DNA of 64,000 nt from Litoditis marina (Eukaryota; Nematoda; Chromadorea; Rhabditida; Rhabditidae): assembly GCA_964036275.1 (NCBI GenBank), contig OZ038438.1:8128978-8192977 (forward strand), written 5' to 3'. A program made the position numbers and the translations under genes. A model generated the notes under the pieces. It was not told the DNA's origin. It saw nothing but the letters and a program-made list of their open reading frames with translations, and ran no database searches. Below, piece after piece: positions 1 to 11,200 of the stretch (the first letter of the stretch is position 1; each line of letters opens with the position of its first letter).

Positions 1-790
1 CCAGGAATGATTCTCGAGTTCAGTAAACGCGTGTTGCCCATCCCGGAGAAAGTTCCTTTCCGTATGACCAGAGATCTGCTGGATCCCATTCTGATCCAAG
101 GCATCAGGGGGAATCTCGCGCATCAGGCATCGGCAACCATGGAGAAACTCCGCAATAACAAAGAAGTAAGACACATAATGTCATTGATTTCCTCTCACGA
201 AACTCGCACTTCATCTCAATTCGTGAGCAACACAATACTTATAGGTTATCCTCGGTGTGGCTTCTGTGTTTCTTCGTGAAAGCATGACGAATTTCCGCGA
301 TTTCACCGATGCATCTCGTCCTTCCTATGTCTCTACCATTGCGATTGACCGATTGCGCAGCAAATTGAATGGTACTGACTCCAGTATCTCTTCGGTGACA
401 TCTGATGTTCAGGTAAGACGAATTATTTCACTCATAAATACATTGTCTTACGTGGATTCCTACAGTATACGTTTCTTGAGATTTTCCATCATGTGTCTTT
501 TTTCGAATGTATTTAATATTCTCGTTCCTGTTTCTGTATGATGTACCTGATCACGTCGTATAAACTAGCCGACCTTTAGGATTAGGAGCACAGATTATTG
601 GCAAGAATACACTTAGATTTTTATATAATTCTGTTTATAAGCAAACTGCTATGTTTTGTCACAGAAATGGCAGTTTCATTATATTTGTGAATATTTATGC
701 CAAATCTTACAGGTAGCTCGACTTCTGAAGGAAGCAACCGATTTGGATCACTTGTCCAAGATATTCATAGGATGGCTGAGCATTGTTTAA
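1..790 (+). CDS. ATM: ATM-like PI3K-related kinase, C-terminal end (partial)
   Basis: Only the last three exons are in the window: 1-165, 245-412 and 713-790 (TAA), about 136 residues, open to the left. The first exon carries VLPIPEKVPFRMTRDLLD, matching the segment after the kinase activation loop of ATM (human VLPTPETVPFRLTRDIVD). The next holds the PIKK regulatory region, with a KLNG motif. The last encodes a FATC domain, VARLLKEATDLDHL followed by FIGWLSIV and stop, the typical extreme C-terminus of PIKK kinases. ATM phosphorylates checkpoint and repair proteins after double-strand breaks in the nucleus. Introns have GTAAGA donors and TAG or CAG acceptors. SMG1 and ATR share PEKVPFR and FATC features; ATM fits the first exon best. 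Family assignment is firm, the member less so. Confidence 0.8.
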
Positions 791-1254
791 TTGAATGCTG
801 TCATTATGAGTATCGTTTCATTCAAAAGTTCTCATGTTTAATTTTGTTATTTTTGTAAACGTTCCCATGGGTTTAGATCAGATTGCCTCTTATCGACAGG
901 TATAGTATTATTATTGTTGTTCAATGTTATTGTTTCATTTTGGTTATCTATCGTGCCATCTACCTCGTTCTGGGCGTGTGGATCTCTTTGTTGTTGTTCC
1001 TCATCCTGTCCCTGTTTTATGCAAACGAATAAACATGATGTATTTGATACTGTAGTTTCATTTCGAGAGCCGGTTGCTTCCTTTCTGCCTATCTTTTCCA
1101 CTACATCGATGATGTGTGGTCCAGCGGCTGCTGATGGCCCGCAACGCGCGGCTATCCCCTACAACCGCGACGCGGGCCGCAGCCAGTCTGCTAGGCCGCG
1201 GGAAGATCTCGCGTCTTCAATCTGTCTATACACATATCTCGTATTGTTGGTGGC
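791..1254. other. Intergenic stretch between the ATM-like gene and the zinc-finger gene
   Basis: No recognisable gene. A GC-rich block at about 1118-1215, with several GCCGCG/CGCGGC-type short palindromes, stands out from the AT-rich surroundings just before the first ATG of the next gene, so it may be that gene's promoter or 5' leader. A minus-strand open frame at 847-1101 is Gln-, Asp- and Asn-rich but has no splice or homology support. Confidence 0.4.
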
Positions 1255-4200
1255 ATGACCACTTCCGTTAAACGTTCGTTTCGTATACGTGCGGTGAGTA
1301 TCACTTAAAATGTTGCGAAAGGAGCGGAATATAGCTTACCAAGTGATTGGATATTTTGTCCTCTGTCGATAAATACACTTTTTCAGAACCTAACCAATAT
1401 TTTTAAGTTTTCATAGACGGATTGCAGATGCATTCGGGTCAAGAAGATTCCGAATGGGCAGAAGATCCTAATTCCAGCATTGAGCCTTCAGAAGTGCATC
1501 TAGCTGAGCAGGAGGCTGCCACAAATTCCATTCAAGTAGGTATATTATATCTAACGCGTGTAATATGAGATTTTCCAACCGAGATTAGCAAGCAGCCCAC
1601 CATGTTCACAATTGGGAATTAGAAATTTCGATGAAATATCTCAGATTAATAACTTATATAAGCATGCTCTGCCGCAGTACTAACACCTATGTTTGCGTCC
1701 ACTCGCAGTGTGCTCGTCTGCTGAAAAGAGGTCATACGTTGCGCGGTCGGAATGTAACCACAGTACCTAGATACAGCTGTTTTGCTCGTCAAATTTAGTT
1801 TGCTCTGCATGCACAACGTAATTTTTGAATTACGACTAATACTCAGTTGGTTCAAACGATAAAAACATGTTCCGTTTTTCCCGGCTTCCCTTTAGCCTTT
1901 GCTATATTAAAGTTGATTATTTGAGAATGTTAAGTATTATTGTTCCGTTACTCGTTATTGAAAAGTTTAGGAACCTCAATCGCTCGGTCATTCGAAAGTG
2001 AAGCTAGAGCCACTCAGTCATTATCAGGTATTTTTTTTTGTACTGTTTGTATAAGATGAAGGTAGTATAATCGTATTCGTTTCTGGGTAATCGAATATCA
2101 AGCGGAACTGCTCTCGAATGAACCAGGGAATCTTGTGTTCATGTTTACTTGTTCTGGGATGTCGTCGTGAATGGGGAGTTTATTCATATGTGTATGTACG
2201 TCCTATGTGCATCGATTACTCTTGTGAATAGTACAAATTTAATTTGGTTAGATTGCATGCGTAGCTCCCTGTTCATTCAAGGCTTTGCAGTCTTCTGTGT
2301 CCAACACCGTCGAAGATGATGAGCTGATTGAAAATGTCAGTGGTGATGAGCAACCGGTGGCAAAAAGACCTAAGGTAAGTTCGGACATATCTTCGTATTG
2401 AACCAATTCACCGTTTGGATTTAGCTGAAATGAACATTGAATATGAATATCGCTCTAAAAGAGAGTGGGAGAAATCAAGCTGAAATATGTTACTGGTTAA
2501 TTTCTGACATGATGTGATACTGAATGTTTTTCGAAAAAGGTCTCAGAAGCCACATTAGAAGAAAGACGTTCCAATAATAAGAAAAGCCACCTTGCTGCTC
2601 TCTCCCTGTTCTTTCGTTTTCCCCTTACACCCTTTCTATGTTTATACTTAATGCATTTGTCTTGCCAGTTGTTATAACACCTTCCTCGTGATTATCCTCG
2701 TGTCTAATCATTTCAATTCAGATGAACAATACTGATGTACCCACAGTTTCTGCTGAGACAAGCCCAATGCGGAAAGCTGTAAGTCTCTCTATGTCATTTG
2801 TTCTGATACCTCAATGGACAACACAAATACAGTTTGAACTGAACTAGTAGTTTTCCGAAAAACAAAATGATCGAAGACGTAGAATACTGTAACGAAGATG
2901 TCGTTCTGGAATATTAAATATGAAGTAGGTTCCATTTCATCACCTCCCACAGAATTGCAATTTGCTATAGCGTACGTTCCGTATCTCAATACAGATAGAA
3001 TCAACGAAAATTGATGAAAAGGTCTGTTTAATTGGACTTCGTTTTGAATCGGAATCACTTTCTTTTTTCGTACTACATGACATTACAGCCTCTTTCTGGG
3101 GTGCGTGGCATCGGTCATTACGCGTGCATTGGCTGTCGTACACTGGTTACCCACCACGAGCTGCTCGAGCATCACAACAGAGGATGCGGAAATCACAAAC
3201 CAATCGTACGTTCCTGATCTGAATTTTGCATACAATAAACTGTCAAAGCAGAACTACGATTGATTTATTTATTTACATGCGAGCATGTGAGGAGATACGT
3301 AATGGAGTTGTGGGATGCACGATGAAGTAATTCATTTGTGTACCATACATTGGATTATGGCACACCACATGCTCTTTAACAATAATATACGACTTATTCA
3401 TTTCAAAATTTCGTAAATAACTATGGTCATGAATGGATTCATTTCAAAATTTCGTAAAAGAGCTATGGTCATGGATCACCTATTTTAGAACAACGTGTAA
3501 TGTGTAATTTTCCAATACGAAAATAATAACGTTTTGTATTATTTTCAAATTTACGTTCCGTTGTGGAACACAGAAATGATGGTTCATTTCTGTTTGTATG
3601 ATAAGGAAGGTGTAATGTAGGGTTGTTAATCGAGTTCAAAGTTTTGAGTTTTCGAGCTCCGGGAAATTTCGTGTTTTCGAGTTTGGCGAAAAATCGAGTT
3701 CGACTCGACTATACTCGAACATTTGTTTTTGTAATGAGTTGGTTGTCTCAGTCGGAAGCGCGTCCCTCGGACCTGCCCCCTCGTCACAATGGCCAGTTCT
3801 GTTCGGACTGCCTCATGTTCGTCCCCACCTCGAAGATGCTGTGCAGGCATCAGCAAGACGCACACGGCCTCGACACCCCCGTCGAAGAAATACTATTAGC
3901 TGACGAGACGGAGTTCGAGGTGAGACCGTAGGCTAACTATGCTAAACAGCCGGAAAGTGGGCTCATTTTCTGTTTTTTTTATACTATTTCACCTAATCGA
4001 ACGACTAATTTCCTTTTGTGAATAGTCAGACCTTAAAGATGGTCTGACAGGAACCAAATTTCGTGCGTCGCGCTCCACGGATAATTCAATCGCTCCAACG
4101 CGAATGCGCCCCAAAAACCAAATTTTCGAATCCCCGCTGATGAATTGTGACTGAATGATCCACAAAATATCGATAAATTAGTTTTTGTAGCGTATTTGCA

Positions 4201-7200
4201 TTGTAGCGACGATATTAACCGTGGAGCGCAAGGCACGAGATTTGGTTCCTGTCAGACCATCTTTAACCGGTGTGTGCTATAACTTGCAGTCCTCCCAAGT
4301 GTCAAAAGGAAAAGATGTTCTGAAGAACTTGTTCATATTGATTGTTCTTACAACCTCTCAGAACGATGGGCGCCAATTTTCTGCGATTGGCCAGATAATA
4401 AAGCGAGAGAGTGTGCAGGTCAATGAGGCCGCAGACATGTGCGTCTCTCTGATTTGCACACTCTCTCGTCGAGGCCGCTACAAAAGTTGCTAGCCAATTG
4501 GCTGGGAATTGTCTGAGTTGTTTGACAAAGCGACCTGCTCTGATTATCAGCGAGCTCGTTGTGGAACCCCATCCTTTCTACCCCTCTTCACTGTTGCTTC
4601 CAGATCTTCTATGACTGGTTGCAATCTCAAGCAGGTCTGAAGTTTGTTCCAACCAAATGTCGCAAGTCAAGAGACACTTCCACCATTTACAGATTCTTCG
4701 GATGTACCATGGTGTCTAGAGCTCATAAGTACGTCATTTTATAATTTACCAACCGTCCCATCATTCTAATAATTTTAATTGTCATTTTTCTAGTAATATC
4801 ATATGAATCACTGCCATCTATCATAAAAGATGCACAATTCCATGATTCGAGAGAGAGAGTGAGATATGCCTAGCCAAGATTTTCACTCACCTCAGCTCAT
4901 ATTTGCTTGGGTTTGATTCCTAAAATTCCAAAAAAAAACCTGCGCTTTACTTTCAATGTTCTCTTCAAATGTGTGTCTAATAGCGCTGCATTGATTCAAA
5001 ATTAGCGTGTGTTGCAGTCATTTCTCTCGTAAAATTTCGCGTGTTCTGAATGAGGATGAACGTGTTCGATTATACGGTCGTCTCTACCTTTCCTGTACCG
5101 CCTTCTTAAAGAAAGTTCCACAGCATGATGGGTTAGTTTTTACCAAGTTTCTCTTTCTGTGTGTACTATTTTCTATTTATTGGCCATTTCATGCGCAGAT
5201 CAGGTTTTGTGTACAGATTTGCGTATTTTTCGAAATTTCTCGATTCGAGTTTTTTAAGCGTTTCTTCCCATGAGCCTCGTTCATTCATTATCTACATTGT
5301 TTTTGCAGCACCATTGTTGTTGAATATTGTGCTGCTCACTCGCATCCTATTGATCAGCCACACGAGGGTCAATTGTCGATTACATACACTCCGAGTAAGT
5401 CAAAGTATCACGTTAATATGCGATCTGATCATTTGAAACGTGGTAAATGTCTCGCGTACTTTTCATGTTGTAAATTTACACTCTGTCCAGGAACAGAAAA
5501 AGAATGGCACTTTTACGACTTTTCAAATGTTCGGGACTTTATCGTTTATTCACGGGTTAAGAAACTGGGCGAAATTTCGAGAGAAAAACACGGTGTCAGT
5601 GTGATACAAATCTTCTCAAGATGTTTGGAAAAATGATAAATTTTCATTCCGATTTTTCATCATTCACTATTCTCCAAGCAGTGACTATGCTGAGCATTAT
5701 AAAATTGATCAAATCCACTTTAATTGTTGTTAGTCACTACGAGATCGTGTATCTTTTCGATTTTTCAAAATATCTTTGTTCAAATGTGTGAGGTATTTTA
5801 AAAAAAGCTTATTTTCATATAAGTTTTGTTTGCTTTGAGAGGGTTTGTATCCGGAATGGACTTCTGACACGGATGGTCCTCCAGTGGGAAGAAGGGTAGA
5901 TCCCAGCTGTTCACTACTCACGAAAGGCGGCGCATCCAAGGTGTCGGCTGCAAAGCAACGAAGACAGGTTCGTCCATCACTCATTTCCATGTGCAGCGTG
6001 ATATTCACGTATTAATAATCATTCACAAGCATGGTAAGTTTGATCTTGGCACTTTGTTATTTCCGTATTCAACCACACAATAACAAAACGTATTTCTCGA
6101 GACGGTATTTTGTTCGTCATAAATTCTTGTTTGAATATTTTAACGATTACGGTGAGGGGTTAGGGATGAGTGGGAATCATTCGAGAAAAAAGTCGTTGTA
6201 ACGCATTTTTTTTATAGCGCAACTTTTCACCGGCTGGCAATGTGGAAGAGGAAGACGAAATTGATGACTATGTGAATGTGGATACATTCACCTCTCCCGA
6301 GAGGCCAACGACAGCCATCAAACCAGCTGCGGCTGTCACCCCACGAACGGCGAAGACGCGCGGTCGCAAGCCGAAGGAGACTGCCGCCAGGTTACACACT
6401 ACCCTTATTCATCTAGTTTATTACAGAAGGACGCGTATGTGGACCAATCCCGACGCATCGGTCTCTTGAACTGCAATTGAAAAATGTATTGCAGTTTGGA
6501 CTAAAGCGTTGGGATTGGTCTACATAATCGTCCTTCTTTAAAGAATTTTCCAGCTTTGGAGAAAACCCAGTTTTCGAGTTAGCGCGATGAAACGAGTTTC
6601 AAGTTCGACTTCAACAACTCTATTCCATAAGCACACATTGAATCTTACATCGTATCTTCGTGCATAGCTCCTGCTAAAATTCAACAGTTGCCATCACGAA
6701 CAAAACTCGAACGAGCAAAAGTAGGAAGAGCACACCGACACTAGACATATTCTCATGATTTGCTTTTTCAGTCAACTGCCCCCTGCTGAACCTCGAATTG
6801 TCGCTGGCGAGCCGATTGAGCATGTCAAGAATTCCCTAGAAGTCATTTTTGAGAAACTGGTATGTTTATTCGAGTTTCATTATATAGATATACCCATAAC
6901 TAGTTTTGCGCGGTGCCGAGATCTAGCCACACCCAAAGGCGTAATGTGAATACTAATCATATCAGCTGATGATGATATAAACTGTGTCCCGCTTCACATC
7001 AGCTGTGGTCGCGAACGCCTATTTAGGTCACTTTGTTCATATTGGTGGTCGGTTAACTATGCTCTTCATTTGAAGGCCGATCTGCCGTCCGAGATGATTC
7101 AACAGTTCATTCCAATTCTCAATGATCTCGCACTCGATGCTTCGGACGCCTATGATAGGTTCGAGGACCTGAAACGCTATCAGCCAAAACGCAGCCTTTG

Positions 7201-7231
7201 CCGATTTCAGTCTGGAAATCGACCAACCTGA
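1255..7231 (+). CDS. Predicted DNA-binding protein: two zinc fingers, WRKY/GCM-like zinc domain, AT-hook
   Basis: Fourteen exons join in frame to 499 aa: 1255-1293, 1428-1535, 1971-2027, 2291-2374, 2722-2778, 3089-3205, 3752-3919, 4604-4728, 5018-5131, 5309-5394, 5840-5967, 6218-6390, 6772-6859, 7076-7231. Seen in the protein: an acidic N-terminus; a C2HC finger (C128, C131, H144, C148); a C2H2 finger (C171, C174, H187, H192) followed by PVEEILLADE; then a region with C244 (RFFGC), C278 (LSCTAF) and H300/H302 (AAHSH), the C..C..HxH layout of WRKY-GCM1, FLYWCH and MULE-type domains; an AT-hook (RGRKP, 409-413); and a helical C-terminus. I infer a nuclear DNA-binding regulator, perhaps derived from a transposase-linked domain. 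I recognise no named orthologue. The exon at 5840 uses a GAG acceptor, the weakest join. Confidence 0.75.
3396..3475. repeat. Tandem duplication of a unit of about 40 bp
   Basis: Two adjacent imperfect copies beginning TTCATTTCAAAATTTCGTAAA and ending CTATGGTCATG lie in the intron between exons 6 and 7 of the zinc-finger gene. Confidence 0.75.
4033..4266. mobile_element. MITE with inverted ends of about 53 bp and TTAA termini
   Basis: The left end starts TTAAAGATGGTCTGACAGG and the right end is its inverted copy ending CTGTCAGACCATCTTTAA. Pairing continues through ACCAAAT(T/C)TCGTGC and CGCTCCACGG, about 53 bp with few mismatches. The TTAA at each edge fits a TTAA target-site duplication as in piggyBac-type elements (inference). 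It is 234 bp long, lies in an intron of the zinc-finger gene and encodes nothing. Confidence 0.85.
4357..4520. mobile_element. Short palindromic element, GCGCCAATTTTCTGC family, copy 1
   Basis: It shares the start GGCGCCAATTTTCTGC, the inner GTCTCTCTGA(T/C)(T/C)TGCACAC and the end CAATTGGCTG with a second copy at 56009-56180. The middle is an imperfect palindrome built on GAGAGAGTGTGCA and its complement. It lies in an intron of the zinc-finger gene. Confidence 0.75.
6425..6540. mobile_element. MITE, AGAAGGACG family, copy 1
   Basis: Its ends are inverted copies: AGAAGGACGCGTATGTGGAC at the left and the complement of GTCTACATAATCGTCCTTCT at the right, followed inside by CCAATCCC/GGGATTGG. 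A second copy is at 13238-13361. It lies in an intron of the zinc-finger gene. Confidence 0.75.
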
Positions 7232-8226
7232 TTACCCTCTCACGTATCTATCCCGATTAATATCTCACGTCTCTTTCATTCTTGTCAAAATACTTCTTTC
7301 CAAAGTTGTTGTCAACTGTATATTGTTATGGGTCATTCTCTGAGAAAGGGGTTCGCCATGTTGTTGTGACTGTTCCATTCGAAACTGAACATTGTTAGGC
7401 CGTTATGTCTATAAAAACCATTACTTCATCTTGCATTGTATCATCGCTCATTCGGTGTTTCGGTGTGAAAGGTATTGGATAAATCTTTTTCTACACTCTT
7501 TTTGGTTCCGCAAGTTTCAGAGCTCCCAAACTGTCTAAATTTGGAGCAACACATATATTATTCGTATTTCCAATTCCCCGATTAGATAAGACAAATATTT
7601 TCTTCGGTAGCGGAAGTATTTATTATCACATTGTCACCCTGTTAAAATAATTCAAACAAATAAGTAATATTTCGAGCAAGAGAAGCATATTCCATTGTCT
7701 AGTTGAGCGAGAATATATATCTGAATATATAAAAAACGACAATATATTATTATTATATAATATTTGAAATTTTGACAATTATTAGACAGATTTTTAAAAC
7801 AAATTTCACAGCTTTCAACTGGCCACCTTTGAAATGATACAGTAGTTTGGTCCAAGAGGCGGATAGTTCGAAAGTGTGAGTGAAGTGGACACATTATCAC
7901 CATTGTATCCAAATTGTATCTACCCGTTTACTATTCGCAGGGAATCATTCATATCTAACCGAGCTTGCATTAAAACGTGTGAATTTCAGGGGCAAACAAT
8001 TACTGTAAATGGACTACGCGGTGTTGATCATACAAAAGTGTCCCGATTTTCACTAGGCATGTATGGCTAAACGAAACTGCTGTTGAATATGGAATTGGCC
8101 ATGTCCGTGATTACTTCCGTTACTTTATACGGTAACAGGAATCAGGTTGCCTACCGGTTACCATTGAGGTAACCTGAAAAGGGGTTGCCAAAAAACTCGG
8201 TTAGATATCAAATTGGTCGGTTTGTA
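7232..8226. other. Convergent intergenic region between the zinc-finger gene and Axin
   Basis: This is the shared 3' flank of two converging genes. An AT-rich block of short TAT repeats spans 7705-7770. TTTATT at 7619-7624 reads AATAAA on the minus strand, a possible Axin poly(A) signal about 600 bp past its stop. No coding segment is supported. Confidence 0.5.
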
Positions 8227-11200
8227 TTAATCAGAGTCCACATAGGTTCTGGCTTGGGCCGTGATTTTGCCCTCGAAGATTGGGATGGTTGTGTGGTCAT
8301 CCGAGATGAGACACCATTGGAACGGGGCACTCTCATCCTCTTCACACGCGCTCTTGAACAGCAGTCTGAAATCGAGTACAATCTCGACAGCAAATACGGT
8401 AGTTACAACTGTTGTAACACTTTTAGGGCATCAACGGGTGCGTTCAGGGGAGAGTGCGGGGATACTTTACATCTAGCCCAGAACCGCTGTGTTTGTAGTT
8501 TGATCCCGTCATAATCAAGTCGTAACTCTACAATCGTTCTGTGCACGCATCTCAGATTATAACTTAGATATTGTAACTCCCTATAGTAACGATGTGGCGC
8601 AAGATAATGTGGCATATTGTGAAGTTACTATTTACTGAAGTGACTGTTGACCGAACCTCATATTCTCTCTCCTGGATATTCCGAAGGTGTTTCTGAATTC
8701 GGCCAGGGTGATCTTCTTGCCGGGCACCATTGCCACATACGGGGCCTGTTCCCCGTCCCTTTTCAGGGTACACTTTATGCGGGGAACATCGATCGGCGAA
8801 CGCCTATAATCAATAATCAACTAATATTGAAGAGAAGCAATAAGTATAATTCTCAGATAATCTCCAGCTAATTTTGTAGCGGCCTCGAAGAGAGAGTTTG
8901 CAAGTCAGAGAGATACCTTATTCACCTCCACACTGAGCAAATTGGCGGTTTTCTATATGTAGCGAAATATTCAGGATATACAAAAGTATTCGAAAACCTT
9001 CATAGTGTGGTATTCGGTTTCGCCTATCACTACAAAAAAATGGATAACAAATGTTTTCAAAGGTCTGTTTACTATAAAGTTGTGTTTGAATACCCACCAG
9101 ATTGTAACGAGTTACGGATGGTTGTCACGAAGTATACTTTTTCTGGCCAATTTATTGCCCAGCCAGTTTTTTTGGCAGCCTAAGCTTTTCGATAACCCTG
9201 TTCAGGTAATCAGACCGAAAGCCACCAGTGGAACCAGCCTCCAAGCCATTGAAACAAATGTTTGTACTCACGGAAGTGTCGCGAATATATTAGTGTTTGG
9301 ATGCGGCAAATGACTTCGTCGTTGAAGAGTATGAGATTGGGAGGTGGCGCCAAAACTCGGTTGCGAAATTGGTCCGTTGAAGACTGCAAATGAACACTTC
9401 TCAACTAGAATCAATGAGAGACCCTGAACACCGCCAAATACTGTAAACTCATCCTAGTTCAAAGTCGTGCAATATGAATTCACAATTGCGCATGTTTTGA
9501 CATACTTCTGTAGATACTCTGTTTACTGCTAGTATAGTCGGACTAGAGCACTTCGGCTCCAGGCATTGTTATTCAAGAAATTCATTTTATTTCGGTTGAA
9601 GAAAAGATTGAACGTATGTTTCAACCACTCTTTAAGACATTTGAGAGACGAACCGTTTCTACGAGTTCCATAACTTCTGTCTGAGAAATATGCACTTTCC
9701 GAACTGCAGAATCCGGAAGAATCCGTGAATCGGCTCGACCTAAATGAAGATGAATGAACATCAGTGTGAAACAACTCATGGGAAAACTATCAGAAAAAGG
9801 TTAGCGTGGACTTCCCGACTAATAAGGACTATAATAGTTTTCGTCACGTAAAATCTGTGAATCAAATCCGAACTAGGAAACGTGCCAACAGCGTACGAAA
9901 ATTGTAACTTGTTCGCTTACCTGTTCCTTCGTGTGGTGGATGACTTTTTCGGAATATCGACATTATTGAAATCGTAGGGAATGGGGGGCGGGGCGAAGCC
10001 GTCATCTCCATACGCATCCGAGAGGCTGATCCCATCTGCAAATACTGGGGAGTTGATACAGCTGAGTTATAGTTTGAACTCGACACACGCCATTATTCTT
10101 GATTTTCGACAGAAAAGCAACAGGAGCAAACTACAAAAACAGCGGGATAGGGCCACACACATCGTATAGCGGGTGAATGAACAGGATACTTACAGTCATA
10201 CATCCTCTCTTCTGTCGACAATCTTCTGCACGAATAGCATTTCTTTGAGCTTTACTGCTTACCCAACACGGAGAACAAGGTACAGGACGACAAGTGAAAC
10301 TATCAACTTTTTCCAAAGGTCAAAAAAGTTTTTTAAGGCGGGATAAACGAATTAAACTTATTACAGGTCCTACCAATATCTTTCTCATACTGTCAATTGT
10401 AACAGAAAAATTTACAATTGAATTCAACTCCGCTGAATACGCCGATCGGTTCTCAAATTTGAGGCAGTTTTATTAGAAACGGCGTAACTTTAAACTTGAT
10501 CAATAGTTAACTTTCATAATCAGTATCTATTAGGCTCTTAATTTATGTAATTTTTTTTTTTACTTTTCCGACCAACCGAGGGCGATATCGTCGATTCGTT
10601 CCACGTATTCGTCCACTTCCTCGTCGCTAGTCGCCTCTCCTTTCCGCGTGAAACCGCCCAGCAGTCTCGGGTTGTCTTTCGGTAACATTCTAGGCAAATC
10701 TCTGCAAATACATTTGTTCCAACCAAACCCATCTAAACTTCGAATCGAACGTCAACCCATGTGAAACTGTAAAAAAAACTGTGGCAAATCCAATGAGAGT
10801 GGCCAAATATAAGTTGTAGTTTGATCTCGATGCACGTTGGAATTCACGAGCTTCAAACGAAAAACAACGGCATCAAACTACAAACGCGGCAACATACACC
10901 GCATGCCCTTACTCAGGTAATTAAATAAGCGAAAATAGGTTAAATGAAATCAAGTTAACTAGGATGAAGTTAATAAATAAATGATTAAATGAATTAAAAG
11001 TAATAAATACTATCTATGAAGTCAACATTAACTGAGTTTAGAATAAAATACATCGTTTCGGCCTCACCACCTTTACGACGTCTTATAGGGTCAGTGGTCG
11101 AGGAAGTAAGAGCGAAACCTATACATGCGCCGTTATACCACAAATTAGTAGTTAATTTGTTTTCGAAATATGTCTATTTGTTATTTGTTCACATGTAAAT

